26,183 nt of DNA from DASXRC01 sp036506495 (GTDB taxonomy: Bacteria > Actinomycetota > Actinomycetes > Mycobacteriales > Micromonosporaceae): assembly GCA_036506495.1 (NCBI GenBank), contig DASXRQ010000131.1, forward strand, positions 1-26,183. Reading direction: 5' to 3'. The notes beneath the pieces are model-generated. The model was not told the origin of the DNA, searched no databases, and saw only the letters and a list, made by a program, of their open reading frames with translations. Each line of letters starts with the position of its first letter. The first letter of the stretch is position 1. Positions 1-7,153 of the stretch are shown here, piece after piece. A program made the position numbers and the translations under genes.

Positions 1-1
1 C

Positions 2-160
2 GGCACCCAGGATCTGATCATCCCGCCCCCGCAGCAGCGGTTCATGGCCGAGCGAGCCGGCGCCCACATCGTCGAGGTCAAGGCCGGCCACCTGTCTATG
101 ATCACCCGCCCGGCCGCCGTCACGGACGTCGTCATCACCGCAGCCCGAGCAACCGCGTAA
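2..160 (+). CDS. C-terminal end of an alpha/beta hydrolase (cut by window edge)
   Basis: The reading frame is open from the window edge to a TAA at 158-160, about 52 residues. It reads as the last part of an alpha/beta-fold hydrolase. An aspartate-containing loop (GTQDLIIPP) precedes a helix (QQRFMAERAGA), then a strand and a GHLSM motif whose histidine would be the catalytic His, then a final helix (AAVTDVVITAA). This layout is typical of short esterase/carboxylesterase-like hydrolases. The nucleophile elbow lies outside the window, so the substrate cannot be judged. Whether the upstream part is intact is unknown. The neighbouring gene fragments downstream make a damaged gene possible. Confidence 0.7.
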   Translation, partial: GTQDLIIPPPQQRFMAERAGAHIVEVKAGHLSMITRPAAVTDVVITAARATA

Positions 161-211
161 CCACCGCTCCAATCGCCGGGAGCACCGACCAACGCCGCGC
201 TGCTCGTCGCC

Positions 212-720
212 GGGCGCGGCATGACTTCCATCGCCCGCGGGCTGACCCAGGACGGCATCCCCTGCCCCTCGATGTACGACAGGCGACGTAATGCCCACCG
301 GAGCACTCAGGTGTCGGAGACCACGGCCATCCGCGCCATCCTGCACAACCCTCGCCACACCGGGCGGCAGGTCTGGAACAAGCAATGCACCGACGAGGTC
401 CTCATCGACGTCGACGACATCGCGCTCGGCCACGAGAGTCGGCACCGCTGGAACGACCCGTCGCAATGGGTGTGGTCGACCGCGATCGCTGACAAGCCGC
501 TGATCTCCACCGAACTGTTTGACCTTGCTCGGCAGATCAACCTGCGTGGCGTTTCCGGCCGTGCCCCACGCTGCAGCGCCCGGCCCTACCTGTTCCGTGG
601 TTTGATCTCGTGCGAACTGTGTGGCCGGCAGATGGTGGCCAACGCGAATCACGGCCGCCTGTACTACCGGTGCCGGGCCTCGCGCGACTTCGTCCGCCAG
701 CACGGCATCGCCCACCCACC
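212..720 (+). pseudogene. large serine recombinase, internal fragment
   Basis: Recognisable serine recombinase sequence starts near GRGMTSIARG (about 212) and runs to HGIAHPP (about 720). It contains the helical recombinase domain (AIRAILHNPRHTGRQVWN; PLISTELFDLARQI) and the start of the zinc beta-ribbon (CELCGRQM, then YYRCRAS). The N-terminal resolvase domain with the catalytic serine is absent. The C-terminal coiled-coil region after HPP is also missing, because the frame changes to unrelated sequence. The ATG at 221 lies inside the domain and is not a native start. Such recombinases integrate or excise phage and mobile elements, so this is probably the remains of an integrated element. 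It cannot be catalytically active. Confidence 0.85.
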
Positions 721-1158
721 GATGCGCGCTGGAGTTCATGCGTACGCCGCGGACCGGTCGACGGGGCCAGCGATGTGCTGGCGGCTGATCCTGGCGACGG
801 TGAACTCTCGGAAGCGTTGCCGGCGTGCCGGCTTGCCTCGGCGGTGCCGACCGGCTGGATCCCGCTGCTGCCCGTACGCGCTGCGCCGGACAGCGCCGAG
901 ATCAGCCTGGCCCGGGGGGCCGTCCTCGATCTCGACGGCGGTCGGCGGGTGGTGACCAGCCGGGCCCGGGTACTCGGCGATCCCGACTCTGAGTGGCTGA
1001 TACCGGAGGAGGAGGTGCCCCGCGCCGGGGTCCTCGTCCGTCGCTCCTTCCAGGCCGCCCGCGACGTTGACGGCCGCCTGCACGTGTGGCTCACCAACCG
1101 CAAGTCAATAGGCCGCGGCGAGTCGTCCAGCGGCCTGCGCTTCGACACGCTCTCCTGA
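721..1158 (+). pseudogene. C-terminal fragment of an unrecognised protein
   Basis: This frame is open from the recombinase break to a TGA at 1156-1158, about 145 codons, with no good start codon or ribosome binding site at its left end. The sequence has a coherent protein-like character: PTGWIPLLPVR, then a strand-rich stretch, an EEEVPRAGV segment and an ending of GRGESSSGLRFDTLS. It looks like the C-terminal part of a larger protein joined to the recombinase fragment at about 720. I do not recognise the family and assign no function. The adjoining frame (221-955) loses all resemblance to a recombinase after 720, which is why I place a junction here. Confidence 0.45.
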
Positions 1159-1274
1159 TCCGCACTCCGCGCTACTTGGGGTCACGCTGCGCTAGAGGTC
1201 TTTGGTCGCTAGGTTCTCCACATTCTTGGGGGCTTGTATCAAGTAGGGGCCTCCCTTCATCGGGCGTGGTCACG

Positions 1275-1510
1275 TACGCCGAGCGGTAGGTGCGCACCGT
1301 CCGGACCGAGTGTCTGGACTGGACACTGAACTGGAACCGGCAGCACCTCGAGCGTGTCCTCACCCGGTGTCTCGAGCACGACAACACCGGCCGCCCTCAC
1401 CGCGGCATCTGTATCGAGATTCCGTTACCCGCGACGGTGACCACGCTGCCGGTTGCCGGCCGCGTCGAACGCGGCGACGTCCTTGGCGGCCTGATCCAGG
1501 CGTATCGCCG
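1275..1510 (+). mobile_element. transposase remnant (integrase-core C-terminus)
   Basis: The segment encodes the last part of an integrase-core (rve) transposase: TYAER, then VRTVRTECLDWTLNW, the RQHLERVL helix, NTGRPHRGI, and the terminal VLGGLIQAY. In this family the expected residue between AER and VRTVR is an aromatic one. Here the codon is TAG (1287-1289), a nonsense change, probably from TGG. The N-terminal two thirds, including the DDE aspartates, are missing. No terminal inverted repeats are visible. The sequence breaks off at about 1510, exactly where copper-storage-like sequence begins in another frame. It is a dead insertion-sequence scrap. Confidence 0.75.
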
Positions 1511-1804
1511 GCCTGCGCCGATGCCTGCCTCAGCGAAGCGTCGGTGGCCGATCTGGTCAAGTGTGTGCGTACCAACCTGGACTGCGCCGACATCTGCGAC
1601 GCCACCGGCCGGATGCTGTCGCGGCACACCGGGTATGACGCCAACATGACCCGGGCGACGCTGCAGGCGTGTGCGACGGCCTGCCGCTCCTGCGCCGAGG
1701 AGTGCGACCGGCACGCACAAATGCACGAACACTGCCGGGTATGCGCCCAGGCGTGCCGGCGCTGTGAGCAGGCTTGCCAGGAGTTGATCTCAACGCTTGG
1801 CTGA
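1511..1804 (+). pseudogene. Cys-rich four-helix-bundle copper-binding protein, 5'-truncated
   Basis: From 1511 the frame encodes ACADACLSEAS, CVRTNLDCADICDATG, CATACRSCAEECDRH, CRVCAQACRRCEQACQELI and stops at 1804, about 97 residues. The repeated CxxxC/CxxC helices match the DUF326/Csp four-helix-bundle family, which binds many Cu(I) ions through inward-facing cysteines. Full-length members have another 30-40 N-terminal residues carrying the first Cys helix. Here these are replaced by transposase sequence joined at about 1510. ATG 1310 opens the same frame but reads antisense-like, Arg/Pro-rich sequence before 1511, so it is not a credible start. The gene converges on the copper ATPase, consistent with one copper-handling island. 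Probably inactive; a shortened protein from an internal start cannot be excluded. Confidence 0.8.
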
Positions 1805-1894
1805 TCCAGCCACGGAGCTTGGCCGGGTGGCGTGCCAGACCGGCCGGCACCGCCCGTCAGCGGCGGCGGCCTTCCTGCGCCCGTCGCAGCGCGG

Positions 1895-4720
1895 CTACGG
1901 TGCTGACCGACTGCCCATGCCCGAGGTGGCGTAGTGGGCCGGGTTGGCGTCGAATGTGTTCGCGCAGTGCGCCGAGCAGAAGTAGTGGGTGACCCTGCCG
2001 ATCTCGCGGCTTTCCGTGGCGCTGGCGGGTGACACGGTCATGCCGCACACCGGGTCGACCGCATCAGCGACGTTGCCGGCCGGCGTGTGCTGGTGGTGCG
2101 TGGTGGCCTCCTCGTGTTGATCGGCGCTGGATGTTGAGACGGCGACGTGCTCGGGCGCACCGGCTGGCGCGCTGCCCGCGGCACTGTGGGCGGCTCCGGT
2201 CTCGACGTGCGGCTGAACGCTGACCTGGCTGGATGCCGGCAGCGCGGCAGGTCGCCAGCTGCGGAGCCGGTTGGCGTTGGAGACAACCGACAGCGACGAC
2301 AGGGCCATCGCGGCGGCGGCGATGATCGGCGAAAGGCGGATGCCGAAGAACGGGTACAGCGCTCCGGCCGCGATGGGGATGCCGACGGCGTTGTAGACCA
2401 GAGCGAAGAACAGGTTGTGGCGGATGTTGCGCATTGCCGCCCGCGACAGGCCGATCGCGGTGGCCACCCCGGCCAGGGAGCCGGCGATGAGCGTGATGTC
2501 GGCGGCTTCGATGGCCACGTCGGTGCCGGTGCCGATGGCCAGGCCGATGTCGGCCCGAGCCAATGCGGGGGCGTCGTTGATGCCGTCGCCGACCATGCCC
2601 ACCGTGCGGCCCTCGCCTTGCAGCCGCTGGATCTCGCTGGCCTTGTTGGTGGGCAGGACTTCGGCGAGGACCCGCGATACGCCGACCTGGCGGGCGATCG
2701 CGGCGGCGGTACGCGCGTTGTCCCCGGTGATCATCACAGTTGTCGCGCCCAGACGGTGCAGGGCGGCAATTGCGGTCACCGAGTCGGGTTTAATTGTGTC
2801 GGCCACGGCGAGGACGCCGGCGGCTCGCCCATCCACGGCGGCCAGGATCGGCGTCTTGCCCTCGCCGGACAGCCCTGCGGCGATGGGTTCGAGCGCTGCG
2901 GTGTCGATTCCGGCGTCTGCCAGTAGCCGCGCGGTACCTACCAGGACGGCGCGGCCGTCAACGGTGGCCTGCACGCCCTTGCCGGTCACCGACGTGAATT
3001 CCGACGTGACAGGCGAGGTCAGCCCGCGGTCGCGGGCGGCGGCGACGATCGCGGTGGCGAGCGGGTGTTCGCTGTCTTTCTCGGCGGCGGCGACCAGGCT
3101 CAGCAGGGTGGTCTGGTCGAGGTCACCAATGGTGACGATGTTGGTCAGCGCCGGTTTGCCGGCGGTGATGGTGCCGGTCTTGTCCAGCACGATCGTGTCG
3201 AGCTTGTGCGCGGTTTCCAATGCTTCGGCCGACCGGATGAGGATGCCGGCCTGAGCACCCTTTCCTGTGGCGACCATGATCGATAGTGGTGTGGCCAGGC
3301 CCAGCGCGCAGGGGCAGGCGATGATGAGCACGGCGACGGCGGAGACGAGGGCGAGGGTCAGGGTTGGGGGCGGTCCGGTGATGAACCAGACCGCGAATGT
3401 GGCGAGGCCGATGGCGATCACGACCGGGACGAAGTAGCCGGAGATCGCGTCGGCGAGGCGTTGGATGGGTGCCTTGGACGCCTGTGCCTGCTGCACGAGG
3501 CGGATGATCTGGGCGAGCATCGTGTCGGCGCCGACCTTGGCCGCGCGGACCCGCAGCGAGCCGGTGGTGTTGAGGGTGGCGCCGATAACGAGGTCGCCGT
3601 CGCGTTTGGTGACCGGGATCGACTCACCGGTGATCATCGACTCGTCCACGGGTGAGCTGCCGGACAGGACGGTGGCGTCGACGGGGATCTTCTCCCCGGG
3701 GCGGATGACCAGATCATCGCCAACCACTACCTGCTCGACGGGGATTTGCGTTTCGGCGCCGTCGCGCACAACGCGGGCGGTGCGGGCTTGCAGGCCGAGC
3801 AGGGCGCGGATGGCCTCGCCGGTGCCGGCCTTCGCTCGGGACTCCAACAGCCGTCCGAACAGGATCAACGTCAGGATGACGCCAACGGCCTCGAAGTACA
3901 CGTCCCGGACCTCGGCCGGCAGCACACCGGGGGCGACGGTGACCAGGAGGCTGTAGCCGTATGCCGCGGATGTGCCCAGTGTGATCAGCGAGTTCATTTC
4001 GGCGGCGCGGTGGATCAGCGCGAGCCAGCCGATGCGGTGAATCGGCCAGCCGGTGAAGAACATCACCGGCGTGATCAACGCCAGCTGCAGCCAGTGGTTG
4101 AGCAGCAGCGCGGGCACCCAGCCGGCGTCGAACACCTCGCGGGCCATGACCGCGAACAGCACCGGCGCGGTCAGGATCGCGCCGACGATGACCCGGCGGG
4201 TCAGGTCGGCGATCTCCGCCCACCGCTCCGCTGTCTGCGCCGCCTCCACATCGGCCGGGCTTCCCGCGTCCGTCCCGGCGCCGCCGTTGGGGCTTTGGCC
4301 GGGCACGGCGGCGTGCAGCGTCGGGGTCGCGAGTGGTGGTTCGTTGGAGGGCTCGACGATGAGGCTGCCGTGGATCATGTTCATGCCGCAGGTGAATCCG
4401 AACGTCCCGGCCCGATCGGGGCGCAGCCGCACGGTGGTTGTCGCGAACGCCGGCAGCGCGGCGGACACGCCCAGGTCGGCGAATACGACCCGGTTGGTGC
4501 ACTCTCCGGTTTCCTGCCGGTCGAAGGCGATTTCCAGCGGCACGCCCTGGCGGACCCGGATGACGCTTGGGCTGTAGCCGCCGTGCACGGTCATCGTGAC
4601 GCGCTGCACTCCGCCAGCGACCTCGGCGGCGCGGGCGCGGCGGGGGGCGAAGAAGAACCAGCCCAGCCCGGCGATCGCCGCCAGAGATCCGGCGAGGACG
4701 GCGATGTCGGCGACGCTCAT
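1895..4720 (-). CDS. copA: copper-translocating P1B-type ATPase with cupredoxin-like N-terminus and YHS C-terminus
   Basis: About 941 residues. In order: one N-terminal membrane helix (residues 5-25); a cupredoxin-like domain (about 40-125) ending FTCGMNMIHGSLIV with Cys/Met/His candidate metal ligands; the eight-helix P1B core; and a C-terminal YHS domain (DPVCGMTV to HYFCSAHC, about 888-930). Core motifs are intact: TGES (365-368), the intramembrane CPC (470-472), DKTGT with the phosphorylated Asp (514-518), SEHP (552-555) and GDGIND (712-717). Helix 8 carries the MALSSLSVVSNANRLR pattern typical of Cu(I) pumps. The usual CxxC heavy-metal-associated domain is absent. Role: ATP-driven copper export across the cytoplasmic membrane. 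ATG 4720 is preferred, with GGAAGG 8 bases upstream; an in-frame GTG abuts it at 4723. A CsoR-like palindrome lies upstream. Family is certain; Cu over Ag specificity is inferred. Confidence 0.93.
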   Translation of the reverse strand: MSVADIAVLAGSLAAIAGLGWFFFAPRRARAAEVAGGVQRVTMTVHGGYSPSVIRVRQGVPLEIAFDRQETGECTNRVVFADLGVSAALPAFATTTVRLRPDRAGTFGFTCGMNMIHGSLIVEPSNEPPLATPTLHAAVPGQSPNGGAGTDAGSPADVEAAQTAERWAEIADLTRRVIVGAILTAPVLFAVMAREVFDAGWVPALLLNHWLQLALITPVMFFTGWPIHRIGWLALIHRAAEMNSLITLGTSAAYGYSLLVTVAPGVLPAEVRDVYFEAVGVILTLILFGRLLESRAKAGTGEAIRALLGLQARTARVVRDGAETQIPVEQVVVGDDLVIRPGEKIPVDATVLSGSSPVDESMITGESIPVTKRDGDLVIGATLNTTGSLRVRAAKVGADTMLAQIIRLVQQAQASKAPIQRLADAISGYFVPVVIAIGLATFAVWFITGPPPTLTLALVSAVAVLIIACPCALGLATPLSIMVATGKGAQAGILIRSAEALETAHKLDTIVLDKTGTITAGKPALTNIVTIGDLDQTTLLSLVAAAEKDSEHPLATAIVAAARDRGLTSPVTSEFTSVTGKGVQATVDGRAVLVGTARLLADAGIDTAALEPIAAGLSGEGKTPILAAVDGRAAGVLAVADTIKPDSVTAIAALHRLGATTVMITGDNARTAAAIARQVGVSRVLAEVLPTNKASEIQRLQGEGRTVGMVGDGINDAPALARADIGLAIGTGTDVAIEAADITLIAGSLAGVATAIGLSRAAMRNIRHNLFFALVYNAVGIPIAAGALYPFFGIRLSPIIAAAAMALSSLSVVSNANRLRSWRPAALPASSQVSVQPHVETGAAHSAAGSAPAGAPEHVAVSTSSADQHEEATTHHQHTPAGNVADAVDPVCGMTVSPASATESREIGRVTHYFCSAHCANTFDANPAHYATSGMGSRSAP

Positions 4721-4762
4721 CACGTAACCCTTCCACCTGGGCCCTGTCGCTCACCCTCCCCG

Positions 4763-4782
4763 AGCATACCCCGAGGGGGTAG
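4763..4782. promoter_or_regulatory. CsoR-type copper operator overlapping a -10 box in the divergent promoter region
   Basis: Positions 4767-4781 read TACCCC-GAG-GGGGTA, a perfect 6-base inverted repeat with a 3-base centre. This matches the TACCCC/GGGGTA style of CsoR operators in actinobacteria. On the minus strand a TATGCT hexamer (4763-4768) overlaps its edge and could be the -10 of the ATPase promoter, though I see no convincing -35. The site sits about 45 bases upstream of the ATPase start and about 95 upstream of the small gene at 4877. It could therefore control both divergent transcripts, with repression lifted by Cu(I). No csoR gene is in the window. Confidence 0.6.
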
Positions 4783-4876
4783 GGACCTTAGGCCCGGCGA
4801 GGACGGGTCCCTCGCCTATGTCCCGCCGTGGTCGCCACGCGCAGTGTTGGTGGTGTCCCGATCGAAAGGGAACGTG

Positions 4877-5124
4877 ATGAAGCGCCGACCGGGGGGCCAC
4901 GCGCTGGCCCTGGCCATCCTGGTCGTCGGCCTGGCCTGGGCCGGTGTACGGCCAGCACGTTACTGGTCGCCGGTTTGGCCCTGGTGTGTCGGCTGACGAT
5001 GTTCGTCATGATGCGCGGCATGCGCGGCCGTGACATGTCCGGCCACGACAGCCACGACGATCCGTCCGAGGACACCGGGCGGACTGAACTACACCCGGAT
5101 GAGTCCCGCCGCGCCGGCCGCTGA
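4877..5124 (+). pseudogene. small membrane protein of the copper island, frameshifted
   Basis: ATG 4877 follows a purine-rich GAAAGGG (4864-4870). The frame encodes a basic N-terminus and a hydrophobic helix (HALALAILVVGLAWAGV), then stops after about 39 codons in Trp/Arg-rich sequence. The other half of the protein continues in a different frame from about 4947: ASTLLVAGLALVC, then MMRGMRGRDMSGHDSHDD, ending at TGA 5122-5124. Joined, they give a protein of about 82 residues with two membrane helices and a Met/His-rich tail. That pattern fits small membrane proteins found beside copper ATPases. One base appears to be missing near 4945. Either the gene is broken or the base is a sequencing error. 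Function is unknown; metal binding by the tail is an inference. Confidence 0.6.
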
Positions 5125-5152
5125 CGGGTCCCGCCACGAGGGAGGAACCGCG

Positions 5153-5404
5153 ATGATGTACTACGGAGACGGCATGGGCGGCTGGGGTTACGGCCTGATG
5201 GCGCTCACCATGGTGGTGTTCTGGGGGCTGCTGATCACCGGCATCGTGCTGCTGGTTCGCTACCTCGGCGCCGACCGACGCCAGCCGGCACCCCCGGCCG
5301 GCGGCGGATCCGATCCGCGACAGCTGCTGGCGGAACGTTTCGCCCGCGGCGAGATCAACGAGGACGAGTACCGGCTGCGCCTGCAGGTCCTCGGCGGCAG
5401 TTGA
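5153..5404 (+). CDS. SHOCT-domain small membrane protein
   Basis: 83 residues. The start is ATG 5153 with a strong GGAGG at 5141-5145. An alternative ATG at 5156 is in frame. The N-terminus is Gly/Tyr/Met-rich (MMYYGDGMGGWGYG), followed by one membrane helix (about 15-40) and a linker. The C-terminal SHOCT motif reads LLAERFARGEINEDEYRLRLQVL (short C-terminal helix pair). SHOCT domains are thought to mediate oligomerisation or anchoring. Small SHOCT membrane proteins are frequent next to actinobacterial copper genes. It lies 28 bases after the frameshifted membrane gene and is probably co-transcribed with it from the putative CsoR-controlled promoter. A second protein of the same design is at 22949-23197. 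The exact role is unknown. Confidence 0.8.
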   Translation: MMYYGDGMGGWGYGLMALTMVVFWGLLITGIVLLVRYLGADRRQPAPPAGGGSDPRQLLAERFARGEINEDEYRLRLQVLGGS

Positions 5405-5421
5405 ATCCAACGGCCCGTAAC

Positions 5422-5442
5422 CGCGGGCCTTTCGGCCCCGCG
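5422..5442 (+). terminator. GC hairpin after the SHOCT gene
   Basis: CGCGGGCC-TTTC-GGCCCCGCG forms an 8-base-pair stem with one bulged base and a 4-base loop, 17 bases after the SHOCT stop. There is no T-tract, as is common for actinobacterial terminators. The remaining bases up to the lipoprotein stop (5443-5645) hold no recognisable gene or repeat. Confidence 0.45.
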
Positions 5443-5645
5443 CCGGAGCGGTGACCCACCGCTTCAACATGTCGCAAACGGGTAGTCGGTTGTGCCGTCA
5501 CGGGAACCACCGCGACCGAGGTGCAGGTCCTTGGCCCACGCCGCGGTTCGGTGTTGGCTCGGCCGGCCCCCACGGTGGAGCGGTCACACAGGCCGGAGCA
5601 CGCCCCTACCGGCTAACCGGATGTCGCCTGTCCATCGGTCGGCCC

Positions 5646-6212
5646 TCAGGAAATCGCCGCGGGGCCGGTGGTGCCCGTGACCAGCCAGCCGTCGGCGTGG
5701 TGGGTGACGACGTAGGTGAACCAGGTCGCACCAAGGCAGGCCACGTACCCGTTAATTGCCACATGAGTTGCGCCCGCGACCGGAGTGGGCGGTCCGAGCA
5801 GAACCAAGATGCCGTTATCCCGGACGGTGGCGCAGCCGTCCTTGGAGATGACGACCTGCTCGCGAGCTGCGACGAACTGCACTGTGGCGACGTAATGCAG
5901 GGCGGCGATGATCGAGCGCTGGTCCGCGGCCGATATCGGCGCGGTGGTCGCGGAGCTCGCGGTCCGCATCGGGTCGGCGGCGGCCGCGTCCGTGTGGTCG
6001 AGGACAAAGACCCTGGCGAAGGTGAGGTTGGAGTTCTCTTGTGGCGTGGTCAGGTAGCGCCGTAGCACCGCGGCGTAGATCTGCGCCTGATCGCTGGTCT
6101 CGGCGCTGGTAGATGTCGTAGGTCCGACGGCCGGTGGGTGGTTGGCCGCGGCGGAGGAGCACGCCGCGGTCAGAAACAGCAACGTCATCCACGGCAGGAG
6201 TACCCGGCGCAT
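5646..6212 (-). CDS. secreted lipoprotein of unknown function
   Basis: 188 residues. The N-terminus MRRVLLPWMTLLFLTAAC is a lipoprotein signal peptide with lipobox LTAAC (Cys18), so the mature protein should be anchored on the outer face of the cytoplasmic membrane. A Ser/Thr/Pro/Ala linker follows, then a compact alpha/beta region (QIYAAVLRRYL; VVISKDGCATV; THVAINGYVACLGATW; HHADGWLVTGTTG). Two cysteines (in DGCATV and VACLG) could form a disulfide. ATG 6212 is chosen over the longer frame because the signal peptide begins there and GGGGGTAGG lies just upstream. I do not recognise a named family. The gene lies downstream of the propeller/methyltransferase operon on the same strand, beyond a strong hairpin, so it is likely transcribed separately. 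Confidence 0.75.
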   Translation of the reverse strand: MRRVLLPWMTLLFLTAACSSAAANHPPAVGPTTSTSAETSDQAQIYAAVLRRYLTTPQENSNLTFARVFVLDHTDAAAADPMRTASSATTAPISAADQRSIIAALHYVATVQFVAAREQVVISKDGCATVRDNGILVLLGPPTPVAGATHVAINGYVACLGATWFTYVVTHHADGWLVTGTTGPAAIS

Positions 6213-6326
6213 CGACCTACCCCCAGTCGGTGATGGGACGCACCAGCACCCGGTTCGGTTCCGGAGTGGTTCGCTGCGAACAGCGGTGGTGGCCTCGGCG
6301 AGGCGCATCTCCCACGCTGCAGCTCG

Positions 6327-6363
6327 ATGATGGTGGGCCCGCCCTACGGCGGCCCACCATCAT
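6327..6363 (-). terminator. long hairpin terminator after the propeller operon
   Basis: ATGATGGTGGGC(C)CGCC - CTAC - GGCGGCCCACCATCAT forms a 16-base-pair stem with one bulged C and a 4-base loop. It is the strongest inverted repeat noticed in the window. It starts 9 bases beyond the stop of the minus-strand propeller remnant (6372) and lies before the lipoprotein gene. There is no T-run, so it would be an actinobacterial I-shaped terminator, probably working in both directions. Confidence 0.7.
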
Positions 6364-6371
6364 TGGTGTGT

Positions 6372-6531
6372 TCAGTCGACGCGTACCACGTAGAGGCCAT
6401 AGTTGATGTCGGACAGGTACGCGAGCCCGCCGGCGTACCCGTAGACGTCGCCGTTGAGTCCGCCAGGCGGGCGACGCGGCGGCCGCGAGGGCGGCGGCCA
6501 GGGCCGCCGTGAGTTTCGGAAGACGGCGCAT
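6372..6531 (-). pseudogene. LVIVD-repeat protein reduced to signal peptide plus C-terminal tail
   Basis: ATG 6531 has a GGGGAGG just upstream and begins a signal peptide (MRRLPKLTAALAAALAAAASPA). Directly after it, in another frame, come the last residues of an LVIVD/beta-propeller protein: GDVYGYAGGLAYLSDINYGL, then YVVRVD and stop at 6372. This tail resembles the ends of the two larger propeller genes upstream (YLSDMDSGLWIV; YVVDIRNGLYIL). The whole central propeller, several hundred residues, is missing. The likely cause is an internal deletion that also changed the frame. The gene starts 24 bases after the methyltransferase stop, so it was the third gene of that operon. It should make no useful product. 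Confidence 0.75.
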
Positions 6532-6555
6532 CGTGCTACCTCCCCGATCGGTTGG

Positions 6556-7146
6556 CTAGGCCGATGTCTTGTGCACGATGAAGCGCACCAGCACGCCGGC
6601 GAGCGCCGGCCGCAGATGGGCCTCGACCGGCAGCCGGTCGAGGTGGGCACCCAGGTCGGCCAGGGTCATGAGCCGATGCCGGCTGCCCTCGGCCTGATGA
6701 AGGAGGCGTGCGGTGCGCGTAGCGAGCAAGTCGTACCCGACGAGTACGCCGTCCGGGCGGAGCACCCGGACCGCCTCGTCGAGCGCGGTCTCCCAGGCGA
6801 TCACGTGGTGCAGCATGATGAACGAGAGGACGGCGTCGAAGCTGGCGTCCGGCAGCGGCAGCCGGGTGGCGTCGGTCCGCACGACGGCGGCGCGCTCGGC
6901 GAACCGGGCCAGCCGAGCCCGAGCCGCGGCGACCATGCGACCGTCGACGTCGGAGACCGTCAGCTCGAGGTCGGGCCGGGTGGCCAGCAGGCGCTCCGCC
7001 ACGGCGCCACCGCCGGCTCCGATCTCCAGGACCCTTCCCTTCAGCCGCACGCCCTGCAGCGCCCACGGCAGGATGAGTCCGCCCGCGACCGCGCGCCACG
7101 TCGCGCCGCGACAGAACGCGGACTCGAAGCGCGACATCGAGGGCAT
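6556..7146 (-). CDS. class I SAM-dependent methyltransferase
   Basis: 196 residues with a Methyltransf_11 (UbiE/COQ5-like) fold. Motif I is VLEIGAGGG (39-47), with an acidic residue ending strand beta-2 (VSDVDGRM, about 64-71). TDATRLPLPDASFDAVLSF (about 91-109) covers motifs II-III, and MLHHV and VLRPDGVLVGYDLL follow. It should transfer a methyl group from S-adenosylmethionine in the cytoplasm. The acceptor is not evident; small-molecule acceptors are usual for this fold. It follows the LVIVD gene by 7 bases and precedes the propeller remnant by 24, so the three form one operon. There is no signal peptide, so it does not act beside the secreted propellers. ATG 7137 (MSRFES) is an alternative start, because the ribosome site before 7146 is weak. 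Confidence 0.87.
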   Translation of the reverse strand: MPSMSRFESAFCRGATWRAVAGGLILPWALQGVRLKGRVLEIGAGGGAVAERLLATRPDLELTVSDVDGRMVAAARARLARFAERAAVVRTDATRLPLPDASFDAVLSFIMLHHVIAWETALDEAVRVLRPDGVLVGYDLLATRTARLLHQAEGSRHRLMTLADLGAHLDRLPVEAHLRPALAGVLVRFIVHKTSA

Positions 7147-7153
7147 CGCCTGG

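Noticed and set aside
221..955. Calling 221-955 a complete gene
   Set aside because: The start lies inside the recombinase domain and the sequence after about 720 is not recombinase; better described as a fragment plus read-through.
5006..5470. Long open frames on the opposite strand of real genes (also at 537-1148, 2147-2926, 6713-8542 and 10494-11459)
   Set aside because: Codon content is Arg/Gly/Ala-rich shadow sequence of high-GC DNA, with no ribosome sites and no recognisable domains, fully overlapping better-supported genes.
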